Origin: Nocardioides sp.
Lineage (GTDB): Bacteria > Actinomycetota > Actinomycetes > Propionibacteriales > Nocardioidaceae
Length of the DNA stretch: 64,000 nucleotides
NCBI GenBank assembly: GCA_037045645.1
Contig: JBAOIH010000010.1
Span: forward strand, 124,001 to 188,000
Reading direction: 5' to 3'
The notes below the pieces were generated by a model. That model saw only the letters and a list, made by a program, of their open reading frames with translations. It did not search any database and had not been told where the DNA came from. The translations under genes and the position numbers were made by a program. Each line of letters begins with the position of its first letter. Within the stretch, counting starts at the first letter, position 1. Positions 18,321 to 26,802 of the stretch are shown one piece after another.

Positions 18321-19216
18321 CGATGACCGACGCCGATCCGGACGCACTCGAACGCCACGCCGCGCGCCTGGACGACGCGATGGCCCGGATCGCCGCTCTT
18401 GACCCGACTGCCCGCGCAGCGGCTCAGGACGCGCTCGATGCGCTCAACGCATTGCACAAGGACGGTCTGGTGACGGTCGTACGCCGTCTGCGCGAGGACG
18501 ATCGTGGGCGCGAGCTGCTCTACGGGTTGGTCGACGATCCGGGCGTACGCATGCTGCTCGGGATGCACGGCATCATCCGGCCCGACCCGCTGACGCTGGC
18601 CCGCCAGGCACTGGATCAGGTGCGTCCCGGATTGCAGTCGCACGGCGGGGACGTCGAGCTGAGCCACGTCGAGGATTCGATCGCGTACGTGCGCCTCCAA
18701 GGCGCCTGCAACGGCTGCTCGATGGCGGCGGTGACGATGCGCAACGGCGTCGAGGAGGCGCTGCTCGCGGCCGTGCCCGGACTGCGCGCGATCGAGGTGC
18801 TGCCCAATGATCCGACCCCGACTCTGATCCCGCTCGACTCCTTGACGGTGCGTCCCGTCGACGAGTCCGAGGAACTGCTCGCCGCCGGGTGGACTCGGGT
18901 CGCCTCGCTCGGCGACATCGACAGCGATCGGTTGCGGGGGGTCACCCTGCGACCGACCGACTCGGCTCCAGTCGAGGCGATCGTGGTCAACATCGGCGGT
19001 CGGCTCACGGCGTACGTCGATGCTTGCGCACACCAGGGCCGCACCTTGGTCGACGCATTGGTCGACGAGTCCGCAGGCACCTTGACCTGCGCGGGACACG
19101 GGATGTGTTTCGACGCCGAGGAAGGGCAGTGCCTGACGCTGCCGGGCGCCGCACTCGAGTCATTGCCGTTGCGGGTGGTGGGCACCTCGATCTGGGTCCG
19201 AGCCAGGGACGACTGA
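18317..19216 (+). CDS. NifU-like / Rieske [2Fe-2S] fusion protein
   Basis: A 299-residue fusion. Residues ~85-170 are a NifU C-terminal-type iron-sulfur domain with CNGC (ACNGCSMAAVTMRNGVE). Residues ~190-299 are a Rieske [2Fe-2S] domain with the two ligand boxes CAHQG and CAGHGMCFD, giving two Cys and two His. Rieske proteins in this position accompany group 1h hydrogenases (HhyE in mycobacteria) and are proposed to carry electrons from the hydrogenase to the quinone pool. The start overlaps the TPR gene (ATGA). The N-terminal ~85 residues are helical and unassigned. Confidence 0.92.
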   Translation: MTMTDADPDALERHAARLDDAMARIAALDPTARAAAQDALDALNALHKDGLVTVVRRLREDDRGRELLYGLVDDPGVRMLLGMHGIIRPDPLTLARQALDQVRPGLQSHGGDVELSHVEDSIAYVRLQGACNGCSMAAVTMRNGVEEALLAAVPGLRAIEVLPNDPTPTLIPLDSLTVRPVDESEELLAAGWTRVASLGDIDSDRLRGVTLRPTDSAPVEAIVVNIGGRLTAYVDACAHQGRTLVDALVDESAGTLTCAGHGMCFDAEEGQCLTLPGAALESLPLRVVGTSIWVRARDD

Positions 19217-20412
19217 TGGTACGGATCTCGGTGTTGACCTCAGATCAACCTCCTGGAGCGCAGGACGGGTGGCTGATGGGCTCGGGAGCGCCGGTGCCGC
19301 TGGCGGCGTACGGGGGTTGGGTCCCCCGGGTCGTCCTCGGCGCTCCGGCCCCTGGTGGGCTGTTGCTGCCGCCCGCTCAGCCGACCGCCGCCTGGTTGTA
19401 CGCACCGCGCGCCGTCCACGTTGATGACGAGTTGGTGATCGTGGCCGACACCGGCAACCACCGCGTGCTGATCTGGCAGGCAGTGCCGGACGCCGACGGC
19501 GCCCCCGCGGCAGTCGTACTCGGTCAGCCCGACGAACACAGCGAAGGGCCGGGGGCCGGAGGACCTGCTCGTGGAATGCACCTGCCGACAGGCATCGTGC
19601 GCGACGGCGACCGTCTGGTCATCGCCGACGCCTGGCATCACCGACTGCTGATCTGGGACTCGATCCCGACGCGGACCGACACCCCTCCCGATCACGTGAT
19701 CGGGCAGCCGTACGCCACGGTCACCGAGCCCAACTCCGGCGGCGAGCCGAGCGCCACCACGTTCTATTGGCCTTTCGGGATCGCCCTGCTCGACGGTCGC
19801 TTCTATGTCGCCGACACCGGCAACAGACGCGTCCTGATCTGGCACGACGGCATCCCGGCGCCCGGCCAACCGGCCGACGTGATCCTCGGCCAGCCCGGCC
19901 CGGCAGCGCGCGAGGAGAACCGCGGTGGCCCGGTCGCCGCCGACTCCTTCCGGTGGCCGCACGACTTCGCCCCGATGGCAGGAGGCGGGGTGTGGATCGC
20001 CGACGCGGGCAACCACCGCGTCCTCGGCTGGAAGACGCACCCGGCGTCGGACCAGCCGGCCGACCTGGTGCTGGGGCAGGAGGACTTCGCCTCCGGCGGC
20101 GAGTTCCCCTACCAGTCCCAGGTCGGCCGGCTGCGGTTCCCGTACGGCATCGCGGGCGTCGACGGCGCGCTCGCGGTCGCGGACACCGCCAACAACCGGG
20201 TGCTGCTGCAGGAGTCGGTCTCCCAGGTGTGGGCGCCGACCACTGCACTGGCCCAACCCGACCTCGGCGCCAACGGCGAGAACCGTTGGGACCAGGTCAG
20301 CGCCGACACGCTCTGCTGGCCCTATGGCCTGTGCTGGCACGCCGGTGAGCGCGAACTCCTCGCGATCGCCGACTCGGGCAACAACCGGGTCGTGATCTGG
20401 GAACGCCGATGA
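19216..20412 (+). CDS. NHL-repeat beta-propeller protein
   Basis: A 398-residue protein built of about six NHL-type repeats with the recurring motif VADTGNxRVLIW (e.g. IVADTGNHRVLIWQ, VADTGNRRVLIWHD, IADAGNHRVLGW, IADSGNNRVVIWE). It should fold as a beta-propeller. Each repeat also carries a VLGQP-type turn. No signal peptide was seen. The ATG overlaps the Rieske-gene stop by one base (TGATG) and the gene ends inside hypF. NHL proteins occur in several group 1h loci; this one is likely a structural partner of the hydrogenase or of the Rieske protein, by position only. Confidence 0.9.
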   Translation: MVRISVLTSDQPPGAQDGWLMGSGAPVPLAAYGGWVPRVVLGAPAPGGLLLPPAQPTAAWLYAPRAVHVDDELVIVADTGNHRVLIWQAVPDADGAPAAVVLGQPDEHSEGPGAGGPARGMHLPTGIVRDGDRLVIADAWHHRLLIWDSIPTRTDTPPDHVIGQPYATVTEPNSGGEPSATTFYWPFGIALLDGRFYVADTGNRRVLIWHDGIPAPGQPADVILGQPGPAAREENRGGPVAADSFRWPHDFAPMAGGGVWIADAGNHRVLGWKTHPASDQPADLVLGQEDFASGGEFPYQSQVGRLRFPYGIAGVDGALAVADTANNRVLLQESVSQVWAPTTALAQPDLGANGENRWDQVSADTLCWPYGLCWHAGERELLAIADSGNNRVVIWERR

Positions 20413-22742
20413 CGACCGTGGTGATCCGTCGCCGGTTCCTCGTACGCGGCATCGTGCAGGGGGTCGGCTTCCGCCCCCACGTGGCCCGGCTGGCGCGGGA
20501 GTTGGGCGTGAGTGGGGAGTGTCGCAACGACTCGGCCTGCGTGGTGATCGAAGTCGAAGGGTCCGAGCACGAGCTCGTGGAATTCGGGCGGCGCCTGGAG
20601 CAGGAGGCGCCCCCGCTCGCGCGGATCGACTCGGTGGGATCGTGCGACATCGCGCCAATCGGGGCAGCCGCGTTCACCATCACCGAGTCTTCGGCCGGCG
20701 GCGGCGTGCGTACGCTCGTCTCCCCCGACACGGCCGTGTGCGCCGAGTGCCTCGCCGAATGCGCGGACCCGACGGATCGTCGCTTCCGGCACCCCTTCAT
20801 CACCTGTACGAACTGTGGCCCGCGGCTGAGCATCATCCGCGACCTGCCGTACGACCGCCCGGTGACCACGATGGCGCCCTTCGAGATGTGCAGTCGCTGC
20901 CGCGAGGAGTACGCCGACCCGCTCGACCGGCGCTATCACGCGCAGCCCATCGGATGCCACGACTGCGGGCCGGTGCTGCGCTTCAGCGTCGCAGGTCTGG
21001 AGTCCAGTCGTGAGGTCGCCCTCGCGTCGGCGGTCGACGCGCTGGCGTCGGGCGCGATCTTGGCAATCAAGGGGATCGGGGGCTATCACCTGGCCTGCGA
21101 CGCCACCTCGACGTCGGCCGTCGAGACATTGCGCGCTCGCAAGCAACGTCCCGCTCAGCCGTTCGCGGTGATGGTGGCGGATGTCGACGCGGCGGCATCG
21201 ATCGTCGATCTCGCCCCGGACGCTGCCAGGCTTCTGGTCTCACCAGCCCGTCCGATCGTGCTGCTGCCGACACTGCCGGACGCCCGAGTCGCGGCGTCGG
21301 TCGCGCCGGGGCTCGACGAACTCGGCGTGATGGTGGCCTACGCCCCGGTCCACCACCTGCTGCTCGCGGACCTGCGCGCACGCCTGGGTCGTACGCCGGT
21401 GCTGGTGATGACCTCGGGCAACACCTCCGGGGAGCCGTTGAGCTATCGCGACGAGGACGCGTTCGCGCGGCTGAGCGCGCTCGCGGACGGGTTCTTGTGG
21501 CACGACCGTGAGATCGCGGTGCCGGTCGAGGACAGCGTGATCGCGTGGGGAGCGACCGGCGCGGTGCCCGTACGCCGCTCGCGCGGCTATGCGCCGCTGC
21601 CGGTGGACCTCGGGTGTGACACCGCTCCCGTGCTCGCGGCGGGCGCCGAGCTCAAGAACACCGTCGCGCTGGCCGCCCATGGCCGCGCCCACGTCTCGAC
21701 CCACGTCGGGGACCTGGAGGCGCTGGCCGGCCGAGTCGCACACGGTCGCGTGACTGCTGCGTTGTTGGACTTCCAGCAGGTCGCGCCGGCTCTCGTGGTC
21801 GCCGACCGGCACCCTGGGTATGCCTCGCGAGCCTGGGCGCAAGATTTCGCGACGACGGCTGGCGTACCTCTCCTGGAGGTGCAGCACCACCACGCCCACC
21901 TGGCGTCGCTGGCGGCCGAGCACGGGCGCCTCGATGCGCCGCTGTTGGGGTGGGTGCTCGACGGCACCGGCTTCGGCTGCGACGCCACGATCTGGGGTTG
22001 CGAGCTGCTGCTGCTCGACCAGCGCAGCACGGTCGCGACCCGGCTCGGGCACCTCGGGCCGGTGCGGTTGCCAGGCGGAGATGGGGGCGTACGCCACCCC
22101 GCACGCACCGCGCTGATCGCCCTGCTGGACGCAGGCGTCGATCCCACCGCCGTCGACCTCGGCCTGTCGGACGCAGAGTCCTCATTCCTGGCCAAGTCGC
22201 ATGCTCTCGACTCCGGCCTGCTCGCGACCAGCAGCGCCGGGCGGCTCTTCGACGTGGTCTCGGCACTGCTGGGCGTACGGCAGCGGATCTCCTACGACGC
22301 CCAGGCCGCCATCGAGTTGGAGGCGACCGCGCGGCAGTGGCGGCGCGCTCATCCTGACGAGCCGGTCGTGGCCTTGTCGTTGCCGACGCTCGACGGCGTG
22401 CTGGACCCGGCGCCGCTGATTCGCGCGCTGGTGACGTCGCAGGCCGAGCCCGGCGCGCTGGCGTACGCCTTCCATGTCGAGCTCGCGCGCGCCTGCGCTG
22501 GGCTGGCGGCTTCGACGGCCGCCCGCGTGGGCGTCACCGAGGTCGGACTCAGCGGCGGAGTCTTCGTCAACCGGCTGCTGCTCGCCCTGCTCAGCGACGC
22601 GCTGCGCGAGCACGGCCTGACGCCACTCACCCACCGGCTCGTCCCCGCGAATGACGGCGGTCTGTCTCTGGGACAGGTCGCCGTCGGAACCCGTACGCTC
22701 GCTCACTCGGACGAGCTCAACTCCACCCTTCGAGAGGTCTGA
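20409..22742 (+). CDS. hypF: Carbamoyltransferase HypF
   Basis: HypF, 777 residues, makes the thiocarbamate on HypE from carbamoyl phosphate and ATP, the source of the cyanide ligands. Domains in order: N-terminal acylphosphatase-like (RGIVQGVGFRPHVARLA), two zinc fingers (CAECLAECADP..CTNCGP and CSRCREEYADP..CHDCGP, residues ~112-190), YrdC-like (from about AVDALASGAILAIKGIGGYH), and a C-terminal Kae1-like domain with HHHAHLASL and a LSGGVFVNRLL block. It overlaps the NHL gene by four bases. Length is normal. Confidence 0.97.
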   Translation: MTTVVIRRRFLVRGIVQGVGFRPHVARLARELGVSGECRNDSACVVIEVEGSEHELVEFGRRLEQEAPPLARIDSVGSCDIAPIGAAAFTITESSAGGGVRTLVSPDTAVCAECLAECADPTDRRFRHPFITCTNCGPRLSIIRDLPYDRPVTTMAPFEMCSRCREEYADPLDRRYHAQPIGCHDCGPVLRFSVAGLESSREVALASAVDALASGAILAIKGIGGYHLACDATSTSAVETLRARKQRPAQPFAVMVADVDAAASIVDLAPDAARLLVSPARPIVLLPTLPDARVAASVAPGLDELGVMVAYAPVHHLLLADLRARLGRTPVLVMTSGNTSGEPLSYRDEDAFARLSALADGFLWHDREIAVPVEDSVIAWGATGAVPVRRSRGYAPLPVDLGCDTAPVLAAGAELKNTVALAAHGRAHVSTHVGDLEALAGRVAHGRVTAALLDFQQVAPALVVADRHPGYASRAWAQDFATTAGVPLLEVQHHHAHLASLAAEHGRLDAPLLGWVLDGTGFGCDATIWGCELLLLDQRSTVATRLGHLGPVRLPGGDGGVRHPARTALIALLDAGVDPTAVDLGLSDAESSFLAKSHALDSGLLATSSAGRLFDVVSALLGVRQRISYDAQAAIELEATARQWRRAHPDEPVVALSLPTLDGVLDPAPLIRALVTSQAEPGALAYAFHVELARACAGLAASTAARVGVTEVGLSGGVFVNRLLLALLSDALREHGLTPLTHRLVPANDGGLSLGQVAVGTRTLAHSDELNSTLREV

Positions 22743-22747
22743 ACGCC

Positions 22748-23032
22748 ATGTGTCTAGCCGTCCCCGGCCGGGTCACCCGCATCTTCGACGAGAGCGGCAC
22801 CCGGATGGCCGACGTCGAGTTCGGAGACGTCACCAAGAAGGTCTGTCTGGCCTATCTGCCCGACACCGCCGAGGGCGCGTACGTCATCGTGCACGTCGGT
22901 TTCGCGATCCAGGAACTCGACGAGAAATCCGCGATGGAGACGCTCGCCATGTTCGAGAAGCTCGGCATCTTGGAGGAGGAGTTCGGCGACGGTTTCGAAC
23001 TCGCCGCCCGCGAGAAGGGAGTGCAGTTGTGA
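22748..23032 (+). CDS. hypC: Hydrogenase assembly chaperone HypC
   Basis: HypC, 94 residues, carries the Fe(CN)2CO unit between HypD and the large subunit. It begins MCLAVPGRV with the essential Cys2, which binds iron. The middle holds the beta-barrel core with DVEFGDVTKKVCLAYLPD, and the C-terminus is a helical tail slightly longer than in E. coli. It starts six bases after hypF and overlaps the GTG start of hypD. Confidence 0.96.
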   Translation: MCLAVPGRVTRIFDESGTRMADVEFGDVTKKVCLAYLPDTAEGAYVIVHVGFAIQELDEKSAMETLAMFEKLGILEEEFGDGFELAAREKGVQL

Positions 23033-24138
23033 AGTATCTCGACGAGTTCGGCAACCCCGAACTGGCGATGAAGCTGCTCGACCAGATCAAGGCGATCACG
23101 ACCCGCAAGTGGGCGCTGATGGAGGTGTGCGGCGGCCAGACACACTCGATCATCCGGCACGGCATCGACCAGTTGCTGCCCGACAGCATCGAGATGATCC
23201 ACGGTCCCGGCTGCCCGGTGTGCGTGACACCGCTGGAGATCATCGACCGGGCGCTGGCGATCGCGCGGCGGCCCGAGGTGATCTTCTGCTCCTTCGGCGA
23301 CATGTTGCGGGTGCCCGGCAGTCGCGACGACCTGTTCACGATCAAGAGCCAGGGCGGAGACGTACGCGTCGTCTATTCGCCGATGGACGCGCTCACGATC
23401 GCGCGAGAGAACCCCGACAAGGAGGTCGTCTTCTTCGGCATCGGCTTCGAGACCACCGCGCCGGCCAACGCGATGACGGTGGTGCAGGCACGCAAGCAGG
23501 GGATCGGCAACTTCTCCCTGCTGGTCTCCCATGTGCTGGTGCCGCCGGCGATCGCGGCCATCATGGAGTCGCCGTCGTGTCGGGTGCAGGCCTTCCTCGC
23601 CGCCGGTCACGTGTGCAGCGTGATGGGCACGGCCGAATACCCGCCGCTCGCGGAGAAGTACGAGGTGCCGATCGTGGTCACCGGATTCGAGCCGCTCGAC
23701 CTCCTGGAGGGCATCCGCAAGACGGTGCTGCAGTTGGAGGAGGGGCGCCACGAGGTCGAGAACGCGTACCCCCGCGCCGTGCCGCCGGCCGGCAACCCGG
23801 CCGCTCAGGCGGTGCTGCGCGAGGTCTTCGAGGTCACCGACCGCACCTGGCGCGGCATCGGCGAGATCCCGCTGTCGGGGTGGCGGCTTTCGCCCGCGTA
23901 CGCCGAGTTCGACGCCGAGCAGCGCTTCCACGTCACCGACATCCGCACCGAGGAGTCACCGCTGTGCCGCTCGGGTGAGGTGTTGCAGGGCTTGATCAAG
24001 CCGAACGAATGCTCGGCCTTCGGCAAGGAGTGCACCCCGCGGGTCCCGCTGGGCGCGACGATGGTGTCGTCGGAGGGTGCGTGCGCGGCGTACTTCGCCT
24101 ATCGCCGCCTCGACCTGGTCGACGTCTCGGCTCGGTGA
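23029..24138 (+). CDS. hypD: Hydrogenase Fe-ligand assembly protein HypD
   Basis: HypD, 369 residues, the [4Fe-4S] scaffold on which the Fe(CN)2CO group is built. Conserved blocks: EVCGGQTHSI near residue 35, GPGCPVCVTP near residue 60, FGIGFETTAPANA near residue 140, and the C-terminal cluster cysteines around CRSGEVLQGLIKPNECSAFG. The start is the GTG at 23029, coupled to the hypC stop (GTGA); the longer frame upstream is antisense-like sequence over hypF/hypC. It is followed seven bases later by hypE. Confidence 0.96.
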   Translation: MKYLDEFGNPELAMKLLDQIKAITTRKWALMEVCGGQTHSIIRHGIDQLLPDSIEMIHGPGCPVCVTPLEIIDRALAIARRPEVIFCSFGDMLRVPGSRDDLFTIKSQGGDVRVVYSPMDALTIARENPDKEVVFFGIGFETTAPANAMTVVQARKQGIGNFSLLVSHVLVPPAIAAIMESPSCRVQAFLAAGHVCSVMGTAEYPPLAEKYEVPIVVTGFEPLDLLEGIRKTVLQLEEGRHEVENAYPRAVPPAGNPAAQAVLREVFEVTDRTWRGIGEIPLSGWRLSPAYAEFDAEQRFHVTDIRTEESPLCRSGEVLQGLIKPNECSAFGKECTPRVPLGATMVSSEGACAAYFAYRRLDLVDVSAR

Positions 24139-24145
24139 GGGACTC

Positions 24146-25243
24146 GTGAACGACCTCGACTTCGAGGGCTGGTCCTGCCCGCTGCCGTTGCGCAACACGC
24201 CCCAGGTGCTGATGGGCCATGGCGGCGGCGGGGTGCTCTCGGCCGAACTGATCGAGAACATATTCCTGCCGTCGTACGGCTCGTCGGCCCCGTCTTCGGC
24301 CTCGGCCTCGGCTTCGGTTCCGCCCGTCTCCGAGGCCGGGCTCGGGGACTCGGCCGTGCTGCCCGCACCGGGTGGACGGCTGGCGTTCTCGACCGACTCC
24401 TACGTCGTGAAGCCGATGTTCTTCCCCGGCGGCTGCATCGGCGATCTCGCGGTCAACGGCACGGTCAACGACCTGGCCATGATGGGCGCGCGCCCGCTCT
24501 ACCTCTCGGCCGGTTTCATCATCGCCGAGGGCACCGAGATGTCGACGCTGGGTCGGATCGCGTCGGCGATGGGTGCGGCGGCGTCCCTCGCGGGCGTGCA
24601 GATCGTCACCGGTGACACCAAGGTGGTCGATCACGGCAGTGGCGACGGTGTCTACATCAACACCGCCGGTGTCGGCGTGATCGCGGACGGCGTCGAGATC
24701 GGGCCAGCGCGGGCGCGACCGGGCGACGTGGTGCTGATCAACGGCGACATCGGCGTGCACGGGATCGCGGTGATGTCGTGTCGCGAAGGGTTGGAGTTCG
24801 GCACCAGCGTGTCCAGTGACAGCGCGGCGGTGCACGAGTTGGTCTCGCTCCTGTTGGAGGCCGACGTGGACGTCCGCGTGCTGCGCGACCCGACCCGCGG
24901 CGGTGTGTCGGCGACGACCAACGAGATCGCGAAAGCGTCCGGCGTCGGCATCGACCTGGTCGAACGCGATCTGCCGATCCCCGAATCCGTACGCGATGCG
25001 TGCGGCCTGCTCGGCCTCGACCCGCTGCAGGTGGCCAACGAGGGCAAGGTGATCGCGATCGTGGCGGCTGACGACGCCGAGCGTGCGCTGGAGCTGTGGC
25101 GCTCGCACCCCCTCGGCGCTGGTGCCTGCCGGATCGGGACGGTGGTTGCCGAGCACGCCGGGATGGTGGTGTCGCGCACCGGCCTGGGCGGCACCCGCGT
25201 GATCGACCTCCCGATCGGGGAGCAGTTGCCGCGCATCTGCTGA
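24146..25243 (+). CDS. hypE: Carbamoyl dehydratase HypE
   Basis: HypE, 365 residues, dehydrates the carbamoyl group placed on its C-terminal cysteine to a thiocyanate that is passed to HypD. The protein ends in the diagnostic PRIC, whose Cys is modified. Also seen: the PurM/ThiL-type core NGTVNDLAMMGARP and the GHGGGG segment near the N-terminus. The start is a GTG at 24146 after GTGAGGGA. Unusually, residues ~50-62 (SSAPSSASASASV) are a Ser/Ala-rich insertion in the loop just before the ATP-binding Asp-Ser-Ala-Val-Leu segment. It is the last gene of the operon. Confidence 0.95.
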   Translation: MNDLDFEGWSCPLPLRNTPQVLMGHGGGGVLSAELIENIFLPSYGSSAPSSASASASVPPVSEAGLGDSAVLPAPGGRLAFSTDSYVVKPMFFPGGCIGDLAVNGTVNDLAMMGARPLYLSAGFIIAEGTEMSTLGRIASAMGAAASLAGVQIVTGDTKVVDHGSGDGVYINTAGVGVIADGVEIGPARARPGDVVLINGDIGVHGIAVMSCREGLEFGTSVSSDSAAVHELVSLLLEADVDVRVLRDPTRGGVSATTNEIAKASGVGIDLVERDLPIPESVRDACGLLGLDPLQVANEGKVIAIVAADDAERALELWRSHPLGAGACRIGTVVAEHAGMVVSRTGLGGTRVIDLPIGEQLPRIC

Positions 25244-25264
25244 GCAGTCCGGATTCGGTGCGGG

Positions 25265-25338
25265 TTCACGCGTACGCTCGAACTCGCCCGTCTTTGCACG
25301 ACCCAGGGCGCACCGCTTCACGCGTACGCTCGAACTCG
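25265..25338. repeat. Family B repeat pair (CACGCGTACGCTCGAACTCG)
   Basis: Two direct copies of CACGCGTACGCTCGAACTCG, with cores at 25265-25286 and 25317-25338, are separated by a unique ~30-base spacer in the gap after hypE. An identical pair with nearly the same spacing lies at 39661-39733. No gene is present here. The pair could contribute to transcription termination or be a remnant of a small mobile repeat. Confidence 0.85.
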
Positions 25339-25372
25339 TCCGCCGCACGAGGGGCAGATAGCCTTCCCGGTC

Positions 25373-26650
25373 ATGGATTCCTCCACCCTGACCGGCTTCG
25401 GGCTCGTCCTGCTCTTCGTGCTGGTGGGTGGGGTGTTCGCGGCTACCGAGCTCGCGCTCGTCTCGCTGCGCGACAGCCAACTCTCGGCGTTGGAGCGCCA
25501 GAGCGGCCGCGGGGCCAAGGTGGCGAAGGTGGCCCGCGATCCCAACCGGTTCCTGGCAGCGGTGCAGATCGGCGTCACGGTCGCGGGATTCCTCTCGGCG
25601 GCGTACGGAGGCTCGACCCTCGCGCCCGCGTTCTCGCCCTATCTGGTGGACGCCGGGCTGTCCGAGGGGGCGGCGGACACGACCGCGCTGATCGTGCTGA
25701 CCCTGTTGATCGCGTACCTCAGCCTGGTGTTCGGCGAACTCGTGCCCAAACGCCTGGCCCTGCAGAAGTCGCAGACCATCGCGCTGGCGGTCACACCGAT
25801 CCTCGACCGCTTCGCGACGCTGATGCGCCCGGTGATCTGGCTGCTGTCACTGTCGACCAACGTCTTCGTACGCCTGCTGGGGGGCGACCCGCACGCGGCG
25901 GGCGAGCAACTGTCGGAAGAAGAACTGCGCGAACTCGTCTCCACCCACGACGACCTGGAAGACGACGAACGCCGCCTCCTGCAAGAGGTGTTCGAGGCGA
26001 CCGAGACTCCCGTCAAGCGCGTGATGCGCCCGCGGACGGACGTGGCGTTCCTCGACGGCAGCGCGCGACTGGCTGACGTCGCCGACGAGGTACGCGACCA
26101 GCCGTACTCCCGCTATCCCGTCACCGGCGAGGGCTTCGACGACGTCATCGGCCTGCTGCACATCCGCGACCTGCTCGGTCTCGAAGCGGGCGACCAACGC
26201 CGAGTCGCCGCCATCGCGCGCCCGATCCTGCGGCTGCCGTCGACCGTGCTGCTCCTCCCGGCGATCGCGCAGATGCGCGAGGAGAACACGCATATGGCGA
26301 TCGTGGTCGACGAATACGGCGGCACCGACGGCATCGTCACGCTCGAGGATCTGGTCGAGGAATTGGTCGGTGAGATCACCGACGAGTACGACCTGGGCGA
26401 GCAGGTCTCGCTCGACCCCGACCACGTGCCGGGGTCGCTGACCCTGCCCGAGTTCGAAGAGGCCAGCGAGATCGCGCTGGAGGAGGGCGACTACGAGACG
26501 GTCGCGGGCTTCGTGATCGCGGCGCTCGGCCGGATCCCCCAGGTGGGTGAGGTCGCCGAGTTCCCGGCCGGGTCACTGGAGGTGACGGAGATGAGCGGTC
26601 ATCGGATCGTCTCGTTGCGGTTGACGCGCGCGGCGGCGGAGCCTTCCTGA
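25373..26650 (+). CDS. CNNM/CorC-type hemolysin-family protein (DUF21, two CBS, CorC/HlyC)
   Basis: A 425-residue integral membrane protein. The N-terminal DUF21 domain (residues ~1-190) has three or four membrane helices and the GELVPKRLALQ motif. Two CBS domains follow (VMRPRTDVAFLD..., then LLPAIAQMREENTHMAIV with VTLEDLVEEL). The C-terminal CorC_HlyC domain covers about residues 345-425. Family members bind Mg2+ and ATP and are linked to magnesium or cobalt efflux; the ion here is not shown. The gene stands alone, with repeats on both sides. Confidence 0.93.
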   Translation: MDSSTLTGFGLVLLFVLVGGVFAATELALVSLRDSQLSALERQSGRGAKVAKVARDPNRFLAAVQIGVTVAGFLSAAYGGSTLAPAFSPYLVDAGLSEGAADTTALIVLTLLIAYLSLVFGELVPKRLALQKSQTIALAVTPILDRFATLMRPVIWLLSLSTNVFVRLLGGDPHAAGEQLSEEELRELVSTHDDLEDDERRLLQEVFEATETPVKRVMRPRTDVAFLDGSARLADVADEVRDQPYSRYPVTGEGFDDVIGLLHIRDLLGLEAGDQRRVAAIARPILRLPSTVLLLPAIAQMREENTHMAIVVDEYGGTDGIVTLEDLVEELVGEITDEYDLGEQVSLDPDHVPGSLTLPEFEEASEIALEEGDYETVAGFVIAALGRIPQVGEVAEFPAGSLEVTEMSGHRIVSLRLTRAAAEPS

Positions 26651-26658
26651 CAGGCGGC

Positions 26659-26802
26659 GTGGTTTCGAGCCCTTCGAGACGCCGACTTCGTCGGCTCCTC
26701 AGGACCCAACGCGCCTGCGGCGCTCCTCAACCACCGGTAGTGCGACCTCGGTGGTTGAGGAGCCCGCGCAGCGGGCGTCTCGAAACCACCTCAACCACCG
26801 GG
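26659..26802. repeat. Family A repeat, two opposed copies
   Basis: A copy reading GTGGTTTCGAG ... CTCCTCAACCACCGG (26659-26737) is followed by one in the opposite orientation (from 26749, GGTGGTTGAGG ... CTCGAAACCAC). A trailing CTCAACCACCGG overlaps the stop codon of the L-2-hydroxyglutarate oxidase gene. The hairpin core is GCCCGCGCAGCGGGC. Convergent genes end here, so it may serve as a bidirectional terminator. Confidence 0.85.
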
